Part shown: positions 9,021 to 16,670 of the stretch, one piece after another
Layout of the letters: every line of letters begins with the position of its first letter
Position numbering within the stretch: the stretch's first letter is position 1
NCBI RefSeq assembly: GCF_965262965.1
Contig: NZ_OZ253573.1
Span: 2,666,001 to 2,730,000, forward strand
Length of the DNA: 64,000 nt
Direction of reading: 5' to 3'
From: Poriferisodalis sp965262965
Lineage (GTDB): Bacteria > Actinomycetota > Acidimicrobiia > Acidimicrobiales > Poriferisodalaceae
Made by a program: the position numbers and the translations under genes
Notes under the pieces: model-generated
What the model saw: only the letters and a program-made list of their open reading frames with translations
The model's database searches: none
Told to the model about the DNA's origin: nothing

Positions 9021-10289
9021 TTATGTACTGGCCGCCGCAGCGCGCGCCTCGGGTGCCGCAATGTCGGTCCGGAACGTCATTCCAGGCCAGCTGATCCGCT
9101 GCACGGCTTCATAAGCGCGCGCATGCGCCACCGCAGCATTCGGGCCGCGGCCGCACACGTTGAGGACACGCCCCCCAGCAGTGACGAGCGACCCTGGCGT
9201 GGCCTCAGAATCGGACGCCGCGGCGACGCCGGCGCAAAAGACAGTCACTCCGTCGAGGGCGCTCGCAGCCTCGATACCCGCAATCAGGTCACCCGTACGG
9301 GGCGCCGAGGGGTAGCCCTCGGATGCGCAAACGACGCAGACCATGGCGTCGTCGGAGACCACAATTTCGTCTCGCACCTCGCCCGCAGCAGCTCCCCACA
9401 GAAGGGCCGCCAGATCGCTGTCAATGCGCGGCAACGTCACCTGCGCCTCCGGATCGCCGAAGCGAACGTTGTACTCCAGCAGGCGAGGGCCGTCAGGCGT
9501 CAGCATGAAGCCGGCGTACAGCACTCCGCGGTAGTCCACGCCTCGTCGCACAAGCTCATCCAGCGTCGGGGAGAACGACAGCGCCGCGAGTTCGCGACAG
9601 ACCGCCCGGTCCACGTCACCCAGGGGCGAGACGCAGCCCATGCCACCGGTATTCGGACCTGTGTCGCCATCGCCGAGCCGCTTGTGATCGCGCACGGCGG
9701 TAGGCAGCAGCACCGCTCGCCGACCATCGCAAATCGCGAAAAGCGAGACTTCGGGTCCAACGAGGCCCTCCTCGATGACTATGCGCTGGCCGGCCGGCCC
9801 GAAGGCGCTGCCGTCCAGCTTGGCGTCGACATCCGCATGCGCCGCAGCAAGATTGTCGGTGACAAGCACGCCCTTTCCGGCGGCGAGCCCACTTGTCTTC
9901 ACCACGTAGGGCGGCGCGAGCGCTTCAAGGCAGGCGTGAGCGTCGCGGCAGCTGCCCGGGTCGCTGTCAAAGACGCGGAATCCTGCTGTGGGCACGCCGG
10001 CAGCGCTGACGACTTCCTTCATCCACGCCTTGGAACTCTCCAAGGCCGCGCCGTCGGCGCCCGGCCCGAAAACCAGGCGGCCGTCGGCACGCAGCCGGTC
10101 GGCCAGACCGTCGGCGAGCGGCCCTTCGGGCCCGATGACGAACAGATCCGCGTCAATCTCGATCGGCGGCGTCCGCGTGCTGGCAGGGATGCCCGGATTC
10201 CCCGGGGTCACCACGACGTCCGCGACGCGACTGAGCACCGAGGCATAGGCGTGCTCCCGCCCGCCTTGGCCGACGATGCACACCTTCAT
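9021..10289 (-). CDS. purD: Phosphoribosylamine-glycine ligase (GAR synthetase)
   Basis: PurD couples phosphoribosylamine to glycine with ATP. The 422-aa ATP-grasp protein begins MKVCIVGQGGREHA and shows GPEGPLADGLAD, VVKTSGLAAGKGV, NTGGMGCVSPL and EYNVRFGDPEAQV. The start region is odd: the first 14 nt, ATG plus codons 2-4, are reiterated upstream three times at an exact 14-nt period (see 10290-10345), each copy giving an ATG with a 5-codon mini-ORF. A 149-nt gap separates it from purE. Confidence 0.95.
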   Translation of the reverse strand: MKVCIVGQGGREHAYASVLSRVADVVVTPGNPGIPASTRTPPIEIDADLFVIGPEGPLADGLADRLRADGRLVFGPGADGAALESSKAWMKEVVSAAGVPTAGFRVFDSDPGSCRDAHACLEALAPPYVVKTSGLAAGKGVLVTDNLAAAHADVDAKLDGSAFGPAGQRIVIEEGLVGPEVSLFAICDGRRAVLLPTAVRDHKRLGDGDTGPNTGGMGCVSPLGDVDRAVCRELAALSFSPTLDELVRRGVDYRGVLYAGFMLTPDGPRLLEYNVRFGDPEAQVTLPRIDSDLAALLWGAAAGEVRDEIVVSDDAMVCVVCASEGYPSAPRTGDLIAGIEAASALDGVTVFCAGVAAASDSEATPGSLVTAGGRVLNVCGRGPNAAVAHARAYEAVQRISWPGMTFRTDIAAPEARAAAAST

Positions 10290-10345
10290 CGGCGAACCAT
10301 CATGGGCACACTCTCATGGGCACACCTTCATCGGCACAGCTCAGG
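10290..10345 (-). repeat. 14-bp tandem repeat with start codons upstream of purD
   Basis: Read on the minus strand, ATGs occur at 10331, 10317, 10303 and 10289, exactly 14 nt apart. The units are ATGAAGGTGTGCCC, ATGAGAGTGTGCCC and ATGATGGTTCGCCG, followed by the true purD start ATGAAGGTGTGCAT. A degenerate earlier unit (TGTGCCG) overlaps the purA 3' end. Each extra ATG opens a 5-codon frame whose TGA overlaps the next ATG as ATGA, so ribosomes leaving purA could walk by reinitiation into purD. The role is inferred. Confidence 0.85.
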
Positions 10346-11621
10346 CAGCGAAGCGGATGTACTGCTCCCGGCCGGGGCCGACGCAGACATAACGGATCGG
10401 CAACCCCAGTTGTCGCTCCAAGAACACGATGTAGTCCACGGCGGCTCGGGGCAGCTGCCAGCGTTCGGTCACGTCGTCGAGCGGCGTCTTCCAACCCGGC
10501 AACGTCGCGTAGACCGGCTCGGCACGATCGTGAAGCGAACGCAGGTGCGGGAGATGGTCGTAGCGGCGGCCGTCCACTTCGTAGGCGACACAGACCTTGA
10601 TGGTGTCGAGCTGGTCGAGAACGTCCAACTTGGTGAGCGCAATCTCGGTGCAGGCATTAAGACGAACCGCCTGGCGGCCCATCACCGCATCGAACCATCC
10701 GCATCGGCGTCGACGGCCGGTATTTGTGCCGAACTCCGCGCCTCGCTCGACCAAGTGATCGCCAATGTCGTCAACCAGCTCGGTCACGAACGGGCCGGAT
10801 CCGACACGGGTCGTGTACGCCTTGGCGATGCCGATGACCTGATCAATCGCTCCTGGTCCGATTCCCGATCCGACGAGGGCAAAGCCCGCGACAGGGTTGG
10901 AGGAGGTCACGAACGGATAGGTGCCGTGGTCGAGGTCGAGGAACGTCGCCTGTGCACCTTCGAACAGCACTCGCTCGCCCGCGTGCAGAGCCTCGTGCAA
11001 CCAGCCCACGGTGTCGCCGATCAACGGCGCGATACGGGGCGCCACCTCGGTGACGAGCTTGTCGGCCAGCTCGTCGGGATCAATGCCGGGGTGGTCGTGA
11101 ACCATGCGCAAGTACTGATTGCGGTCATCGAGGACGCTGATGAGTCGCGCCCGCAGCGTCATCGGCTCCAGCAGGTCTTCGACGCGCAGTCCGACACGCG
11201 CCGCCTTGTCGGCGTACGCGGGCCCGATGCCTCGCTTGGTGGTGTCGAGCTTGGCATCACCGCGCTGCGCCTCCGCGAGCTCGTCAGCAATCTGGTGATA
11301 CGGCAGCACGAGGTGCGCCGCTGGGCTCAGCATGAGTCGGCTGCAGTCGACGCCCCGACGGGTGAGTATGTCGATCTCTTCGAGCAAGACCCAGGGGTTC
11401 ACCACGACGCCATTGCCGATGATGGGCGTCACGTGGTCGTACATCACGCCGCTGGGGACGAGCTGCAACGCGAACGCCTCGCCGTCGACGACGATTCGGT
11501 GACCGGCATTGTGTCCGCCCTGGTAGCGCACGACGTGCAGGCATTCCTTGGCGACGACGTCGACGATGCGGCCTTTGCCTTCGTCGCCCCATTGGGTTCC
11601 CACGACGATCGACCCAGGCAC
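10341..11621 (-). CDS. purA: Adenylosuccinate synthetase
   Basis: PurA converts IMP, GTP and aspartate to adenylosuccinate, the first step of the AMP branch. The 426-aa protein has the diagnostic VVGTQWGDEGKGRIVD loop, the GGHNAGH motif and TTKRGIGPAYADKAAR. The start is GTG at 11621 with an upstream GAGGTGAG. It is the first gene of the purine run, 56 nt below clpB, and runs into the purD leader repeat at its 3' end. Confidence 0.96.
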   Translation of the reverse strand: MPGSIVVGTQWGDEGKGRIVDVVAKECLHVVRYQGGHNAGHRIVVDGEAFALQLVPSGVMYDHVTPIIGNGVVVNPWVLLEEIDILTRRGVDCSRLMLSPAAHLVLPYHQIADELAEAQRGDAKLDTTKRGIGPAYADKAARVGLRVEDLLEPMTLRARLISVLDDRNQYLRMVHDHPGIDPDELADKLVTEVAPRIAPLIGDTVGWLHEALHAGERVLFEGAQATFLDLDHGTYPFVTSSNPVAGFALVGSGIGPGAIDQVIGIAKAYTTRVGSGPFVTELVDDIGDHLVERGAEFGTNTGRRRRCGWFDAVMGRQAVRLNACTEIALTKLDVLDQLDTIKVCVAYEVDGRRYDHLPHLRSLHDRAEPVYATLPGWKTPLDDVTERWQLPRAAVDYIVFLERQLGLPIRYVCVGPGREQYIRFAA

Positions 11622-11677
11622 AGCTCACCTCGCAGTCGAGCCCACAGCCTCAATCAGCGCCGGCACGCTCGTCGCCC

Positions 11678-14359
11678 TCAGACTTTGACGCGGGTAAGTC
11701 TAAGTGCCCCACTCGTGCTCGGGTCGGTACCCGCTGGGCACCCCCGAGCGCTTCGCCGGGCCCCTCCCGAAGCCTTCGCGAAGGCCCCGCTATCGGCTGA
11801 ACCGCCCGCTTGAGCTGCTCGGACTTCGAGCGGGTCGCCTCGGGCAGGGCTCAATGTGATTGCGCCGTCGACAGCGTCGACGACCACCGCATCGCCATCG
11901 GCGAAGGTGCCGTCGAGCAGGCCGGCGGCCAGCGGGTCGATCAGCTCGCGCCCGATGACCCGGCGCAGCGGGCGCGCACCGTAGACGGGGTCATAGCCCC
12001 GATTGGCAAGAAACTCCGCTGCCGATGCGGTCACCTCAAGCGTCATGTCGCGGTCGGCCAACCGCTTGCGCAACGTCTCGAGCACCAGCTCGGTGATGGC
12101 ACCCAGATCGGCTCGACTGAGCGCATCGAACCTCAGAATCTCGTCAACGCGGTTGATGAACTCCGGAGCGAAGAACTCGGCGGGATCCACCGCCAGGTTC
12201 GACGTCATGATGAGGACCACGTTCGAGAAGTCCACTGTGCGGCCTTGCCCGTCGGTGAGGCGTCCATCGTCGAGGACCTGAAGCAGCACGCTGAACACAT
12301 CGGCGTGCGCCTTTTCGATCTCGTCGAGCAGCACGACCGAATACGGCCGACGCCGTACGGCCTCGGTGAGCTGACCACCGTCGTCGTGGCCGACGTAGCC
12401 CGGAGGTGCCCCGATCAATCGGCTGACCGAGTGTCGCTCGAGGTACTCGGACATGTCGATGCGGACCATGGCGCGCTCGTCGTCGAACAGCGCTTCCGCC
12501 AGCGCTCGAGCCAATTCGGTCTTGCCGACGCCCGTGGGCCCCAAGAACAGGAAACTCCCAATGGGTCGATCGGGCTCGCTCAGGCCGGCACGACTGCGCC
12601 GGATCGCGTTGGCTACCGCAGCGACGGCGTGCCGCTGCCCGATCACCCGGGTTGCCAGTGTGTCTTCCAGATGCACCAACTTGTGCGCCTCGCCTTCGAG
12701 CAGCCGGCTGGTGGCGATGCCTGTCCAACGCGACACGACTTCGGCGATGTCGCCGGCGTCGACTTCCTCTCGCAGCATTCGCTGGTCTGACTGGAGCCGG
12801 TCGAGCTCGGCGGTGGCCTCGTCGAGGCGGCGATTTACGTCGGGCAGCCGGCCGAAACGGATCTCGGCTGCTCGCTCGAGATCCGTCTCCCGATCTACCT
12901 GCGCGGCCAGCGATTCGGCCTCGGATTTCAGTGCATGGATCGCGGCAATGGCCTCTTTCTCGGACTGCCAATGCGCCTTGAGCGCCGCAGCACGTTCTCG
13001 TTCGGATGCCAGTTCTTCGGCGATCTCAGCACGCCGGGCGCTGGCGGCGCCTTCGTCGCCGGCAAGCGCCAACTCCTCTATTTCGAGCTGGCGGATCCGC
13101 CGTTCACGGACGTCGATGTCGAGCGGCACCGAGTCGATCTCGATGCGCAGCCCGCTGGCGGCTTCGTCCATGAGGTCGATCGCCTTGTCAGGCAGGAATC
13201 GCTCGCGCAGATATCGGCCCGACAACGTGACAGCTGCAACGAGCGCCGCATCGGTGATACGGACGCCGTGGTGGACTTCGTACCGTTCCTTGAGGCCGCG
13301 CAGAATCGCCACAGCGTCCGTGGCGGAGGGCTCGCCGACGTACACGGGAGCGAAGCGGCGTTCGAGGGCCGAGTCGCGCTCGATGTGCCGGCGGTACTCG
13401 TCGAGCGTGGTCGCGCCCACAAGTCGCAACTGTCCACGCGCCAGCATGGGTTTGATCATGTTGGCGGCGTCGAGCGAACTGTCGCCGCCGGCGCCAGCAC
13501 CGACCAGCGTGTGCACTTCGTCGAGGAAGGTGATGACCTCGCCGTCAGAGGCGACGATCTCGTCGAGGACCGCCCCGAGCCGCTCCTCGAACTCTCCTCG
13601 GAACTTGGCGCCGGCCACCATGGCGGCCAGATCGAGGGCGACGACGCGCTTGTCGCGCAGCCCGTCGGGCACATCGCCTTCCGCGATGCGGCGCGCGAGC
13701 CCTTCGATGATCGCCGTCTTGCCGACGCCAGGCTCGCCGATCAGCACCGGATTGTTCTTGGTGCGCCGCGACAGCACGCCGATAACGCGTCGGATCTCGT
13801 CGTCGCGCCCGATGACCGGATCGAGCTTGTCCTCGCGCGCCTCCGTGGTGAGATCGCGGCCGAATCGCTCGAGCGCTTCGTAGGTGTTGTCGAGAGTCGG
13901 CGAAGTGACCCGAGAAGTCCCGCGCAGTTCGCCGACCAGTGAGGCCAGGACGTCACGGTCCGCACCGACGTCGGATGCGAGCGCAACCAAGAGATGCTCG
14001 GTGGACAGGTAGTCGTCGCCCATCCTTGCTCGCTCAGTGTCCGCTGCGTGCAAGGTCTGCGCCAACTCGGCCGCCAGCGGCGGCGTTTTCGGCTGCGTGC
14101 TGAAGCTTCTCCGAAGGCGCGCGAGTGCGGTAAGCGATGCACTGCGGACCGCTGCGGGCTCGATGCCGGCGCGCGCGAGCAGCGGCAGCACCAATCCTTC
14201 GGGTTGCGAGACCAGTGCTGCCAGCAGGTGCGCTCGTGTGACTTCGGGATGATCCTGGCTCGTTGCAGTCGAGATCGCTGCAGCCAGAGCCTCCTGGGTC
14301 TTGTGCGTCAGCGGGCTGGACGGAAGGGGTTGCCTGACAGAAGCAGCGTCATTTGCCAT
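11678..14359 (-). CDS. clpB: ATP-dependent disaggregase ClpB
   Basis: ClpB is the Hsp100 chaperone that works with DnaK to rescue aggregated proteins. The 893-aa protein has an N-domain with Clp_N repeats, a first AAA+ module (Walker A GEPGVGKT, Walker B FLDEVHTL), a coiled middle domain around residues 400-520, and a second AAA+ module (GPTGVGKTELARALAE, LLDEIEKAH). GYDPVYGARPLRR marks the C-terminal domain. About 45 extra residues follow, low-complexity and Gly/Ala/Ser/Arg-rich, over a GC-rich stretch containing the palindrome CCTTCGCGAAGG (11771-11782). HAIR-like sites upstream indicate HspR control. Confidence 0.95.
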   Translation of the reverse strand: MANDAASVRQPLPSSPLTHKTQEALAAAISTATSQDHPEVTRAHLLAALVSQPEGLVLPLLARAGIEPAAVRSASLTALARLRRSFSTQPKTPPLAAELAQTLHAADTERARMGDDYLSTEHLLVALASDVGADRDVLASLVGELRGTSRVTSPTLDNTYEALERFGRDLTTEAREDKLDPVIGRDDEIRRVIGVLSRRTKNNPVLIGEPGVGKTAIIEGLARRIAEGDVPDGLRDKRVVALDLAAMVAGAKFRGEFEERLGAVLDEIVASDGEVITFLDEVHTLVGAGAGGDSSLDAANMIKPMLARGQLRLVGATTLDEYRRHIERDSALERRFAPVYVGEPSATDAVAILRGLKERYEVHHGVRITDAALVAAVTLSGRYLRERFLPDKAIDLMDEAASGLRIEIDSVPLDIDVRERRIRQLEIEELALAGDEGAASARRAEIAEELASERERAAALKAHWQSEKEAIAAIHALKSEAESLAAQVDRETDLERAAEIRFGRLPDVNRRLDEATAELDRLQSDQRMLREEVDAGDIAEVVSRWTGIATSRLLEGEAHKLVHLEDTLATRVIGQRHAVAAVANAIRRSRAGLSEPDRPIGSFLFLGPTGVGKTELARALAEALFDDERAMVRIDMSEYLERHSVSRLIGAPPGYVGHDDGGQLTEAVRRRPYSVVLLDEIEKAHADVFSVLLQVLDDGRLTDGQGRTVDFSNVVLIMTSNLAVDPAEFFAPEFINRVDEILRFDALSRADLGAITELVLETLRKRLADRDMTLEVTASAAEFLANRGYDPVYGARPLRRVIGRELIDPLAAGLLDGTFADGDAVVVDAVDGAITLSPARGDPLEVRAAQAGGSADSGAFAKASGGARRSARGCPAGTDPSTSGALRLTRVKV

Positions 14360-14366
14360 AGCGAAC

Positions 14367-14400
14367 AGTGTAGCAGATTAATTGATATTTATACACTCAA
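14367..14400 (-). promoter_or_regulatory. clpB control region: HAIR-like HspR site and leaderless promoter
   Basis: On the plus strand TTGATA-N7-ACTCAA (14382-14400) keeps the 7-nt spacing of the HspR inverted repeat (CTTGAGT-N7-ACTCAAG), with one half intact. On the minus strand a -10-like TACACT (14372-14367) lies exactly 7 nt before the clpB ATG and no Shine-Dalgarno is visible, so the transcript is probably leaderless. The operator overlaps where RNA polymerase would bind. Confidence 0.6.
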
Positions 14401-14469
14401 CTTTGATATGTCGTTGAGACTCACTCAAGGTCGAGCGGCCGCGTCATTCGGGCACTGAGCCCGGATCGC

Positions 14470-14889
14470 TCAACGACCGGGGCGTGGCGGTCGCATCGGG
14501 TGGGCAACGATGTCGGTCGGCTGCAACGGCACCAGGTCTCGCCGGTACTGACGATGCGTGTCAGCCACGATCGCTGCTGCCTCGTCGCGTACCTCAGCCA
14601 ACTGCCGCTCGAGCGCGGCGACCCGTGCTTCGAGCTCCAACACGCGTTTGACTCCCGCCAAGTTGAGGCCTTCGCTTGTGAGTTCGCTGATGCGCGCCAG
14701 CATCGCGATGTCGCGGTCGCTGTAGCGGCGGCTGCCGCCCGACGTCCGTGCCGGCGCCAGCAAGCCTTTGCGTTCGTAGATGCGCAGCGTCTGGGCGTGA
14801 ACTCCTGCCAGCTCCGCAGCGACCGAGATCACATACAGCGCTCGGTTGCGCTGCTCGGGCGAACGGCGACGGCGTGGTTCGGTGCTCAT
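14470..14889 (-). CDS. hspR: HspR, MerR-family heat-shock repressor
   Basis: HspR represses the dnaK operon and clpB in actinobacteria, using DnaK as co-repressor. The 139-aa protein has the MerR-type winged helix VISVAAELAGVHAQTLRIYERKG, then RRYSDRDIAMLARI, and a coiled coil (about residues 80-105). The ATG overlaps the dnaJ stop by 4 nt (ATGA), the usual last place in the dnaK-grpE-dnaJ-hspR operon. HAIR-like sites before dnaK and clpB fit autoregulation. Confidence 0.93.
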   Translation of the reverse strand: MSTEPRRRRSPEQRNRALYVISVAAELAGVHAQTLRIYERKGLLAPARTSGGSRRYSDRDIAMLARISELTSEGLNLAGVKRVLELEARVAALERQLAEVRDEAAAIVADTHRQYRRDLVPLQPTDIVAHPMRPPRPGR

Positions 14890-15965
14890 GGCTGCCCTCC
14901 TGGCGCATCTGGGCGCGATTCGTCGGGGCGTGCGTGGCCGGCGGCGGTGCCAGATACATGGTTGGTAGATTGCTCCGCGTCCACAGCCGCGCCGTTGTCA
15001 GCGGCGCGGGCATCCGCGGTGTGCGCATCGATTGGCCGGGCACGGCGGCGCCGACTTGAGCTGGTGTCAAAGTCAGCGACGTCTCCCAGGGCCTCGGTTG
15101 CAGCACGTTCTGGCGCCGACAGCTCGGTCGGCACCGCGATCTCGACAGTCACGAGCAAGTCGCCTGTGCCGCGCCGCGTGGTGACGCCACGGCCCCGCAC
15201 GCGGAACGTCTTGCCCGACGGTGTCCCGGCAGGAATCCGGAGCGTGACAGCGCCGCCGTCATAGGCCAGCACCTTCACGTCGGCTCCCAAGACTGCTTCG
15301 GGATAGGTGATCGGCACCGTCACCGTCAGGTGGTGTCCGTCGCGTCCGAATTCTGGATCGAGTGTGACGTCAACGATGACGAAGAGATCGCCGTTTGGAC
15401 CGCCGCCCGATCCTGGCGCACCCTTGCCCGCCAGACGGATTCGGACGCCGTCCTCGACGCCCGAGGGGATGCGCACCTTGACCGGCCGTATGCCGCCGTT
15501 CGTGGTATCGGGCACCGACACCTCGGTGATGACACCTTCGACCGCGTTTCGGAAGGAAATGCCCATCCGAGTCTCGAGGTCCTGGCCGCGCATCGCCATG
15601 ACACCGCCGACCGCAGAGCGTCCGGCGCCGAACAGGTCCCCGAAGATCCCGCCGAGGTCGCCGAGATCCTCAACTCGAATGCTGAATCCGCCGGGACCCG
15701 AGGCGAACCCACCCATCTGGGGCCCGTAGCCCCCGGGGCCGAGCCGTCGCGCCTCGTCGTACGCGGCACGCTTAGATTCGTTCCCGACGACGTCATAGGC
15801 GGCAGATATCTCCTTGAAATGTGCCTCGTCGCCTCCGGCAGCATCGGGGTGATGCTTGCGGGCGAGCTTCCGGTACGCCTTGGTGACCTCTTTATCGGAA
15901 GCGTCGGGCGAGATGCCAAGGGCTGCGTAGTAGTCAGTCTCGAACCACTCGCGCTGCACGTTCAT
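14886..15965 (-). CDS. dnaJ: DnaJ-type Hsp40 co-chaperone lacking the zinc-finger domain
   Basis: It stimulates DnaK ATPase and delivers substrates. The J-domain covers residues about 8-70 with the HPD motif in ARKHHPDAAG, then a Gly/Phe-rich linker (RLGPGGYGPQMGGF) and the two beta-sandwich substrate domains. The four CxxCxGxG zinc repeats of classical DnaJ are absent; the protein goes directly through TTNGGIRPVKVRIPSG, so it is a type B (CbpA-like) Hsp40. A charged 60-residue tail ends it. The stop overlaps hspR, and grpE ends 3 nt upstream. Confidence 0.92.
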   Translation of the reverse strand: MNVQREWFETDYYAALGISPDASDKEVTKAYRKLARKHHPDAAGGDEAHFKEISAAYDVVGNESKRAAYDEARRLGPGGYGPQMGGFASGPGGFSIRVEDLGDLGGIFGDLFGAGRSAVGGVMAMRGQDLETRMGISFRNAVEGVITEVSVPDTTNGGIRPVKVRIPSGVEDGVRIRLAGKGAPGSGGGPNGDLFVIVDVTLDPEFGRDGHHLTVTVPITYPEAVLGADVKVLAYDGGAVTLRIPAGTPSGKTFRVRGRGVTTRRGTGDLLVTVEIAVPTELSAPERAATEALGDVADFDTSSSRRRRARPIDAHTADARAADNGAAVDAEQSTNHVSGTAAGHARPDESRPDAPGGQP

Positions 15966-15968
15966 GGC

Positions 15969-16670
15969 CTACCCCGCGCGCACCTTGACCATCGCGGCAC
16001 GCAACACGCGCCCGTCGAAGCGGTAGCCACTGCGTAGCTCCTCAATGACCATCTGCACCGTGTCGCCGCCCGCTCCGTCGTGGTCACCGGTCGTCGCTGC
16101 CGCGCTCGCGCAGGACCCGGTGACGCCCTCCGACGCCACAGAGCCGTCGGTGTCGGCGTTCAAGGCTGCGCTGCCGGCATCGGCACCGGGTGGCGCTTGC
16201 TCAACGATCACTGCTTCGTGTTCATTTGGATCAAACGGCGTTCCCACTGCCGTGATCCGCTCGAGTCCTGCCTTGCCCAGGGCCACCATGAGGGATTGCG
16301 CTACCGGCGCGACCTCGTCGTGGCCTTGCGCGACAGCCGCATCGCAGCCGTCAAGAACCGGGAGCAGCGAGTCAACGAGACGGCTGACGCCCGCTGACAC
16401 CTGCTGCTGCCGATCAGTGGTGACCCGGCGCCGGAAGTTCTGGAACTCGGCCCGCTGTCGCTGCAGCTGATCCAGATACTCGTCCCGCTGCGCAGCGATC
16501 GCCGCTATTCGAGTCGTGAGCTCGCCAACATCGGGTTCCGCGTCGGATTCGATGCCGGATCCGGTGGCGTCGCTGTTGTCGGACGCCGACGGATCGTCGA
16601 GGGTCGCGTCGAGGTCCTCGCCCTCAGCGACAGCGGCGTCGGCAGCCGGCTGTTCAGCAGATGCGCTCAC
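15969..16670 (-). CDS. grpE: GrpE nucleotide exchange factor
   Basis: GrpE releases ADP from DnaK. The 233-aa protein has an acidic disordered N-terminus (about residues 1-50), a long dimerising helix (AQRDEYLDQLQRQRAEFQNFRRR), and a C-terminal wing ending GYRFDGRVLRAAMVKV, the GrpE signature. An unusual Ala/Gly/Asp-rich insertion of about 45 residues interrupts the wing before VQMVIEELRSGYRF. ATG overlaps the dnaK stop (ATGA). Confidence 0.93.
   Translation of the reverse strand: MSASAEQPAADAAVAEGEDLDATLDDPSASDNSDATGSGIESDAEPDVGELTTRIAAIAAQRDEYLDQLQRQRAEFQNFRRRVTTDRQQQVSAGVSRLVDSLLPVLDGCDAAVAQGHDEVAPVAQSLMVALGKAGLERITAVGTPFDPNEHEAVIVEQAPPGADAGSAALNADTDGSVASEGVTGSCASAAATTGDHDGAGGDTVQMVIEELRSGYRFDGRVLRAAMVKVRAG

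Noticed and set aside
9123..11813. An 896-codon open frame on the plus strand opposite purD and purA
   Set aside because: It is a mirror of GC-rich codon bias on the other strand; its translation has no domain features, while purD and purA are unambiguous.
12453..13883. A 476-codon plus-strand open frame opposite clpB
   Set aside because: Ser/Arg-rich shadow of the AAA+ coding sequence without similarity.
14414..14428. Second HspR site TTGAG-N5-CTCAA upstream of clpB
   Set aside because: Arms match but the spacing is 5 rather than 9 between TTGAG and CTCAA; not called as a separate operator.
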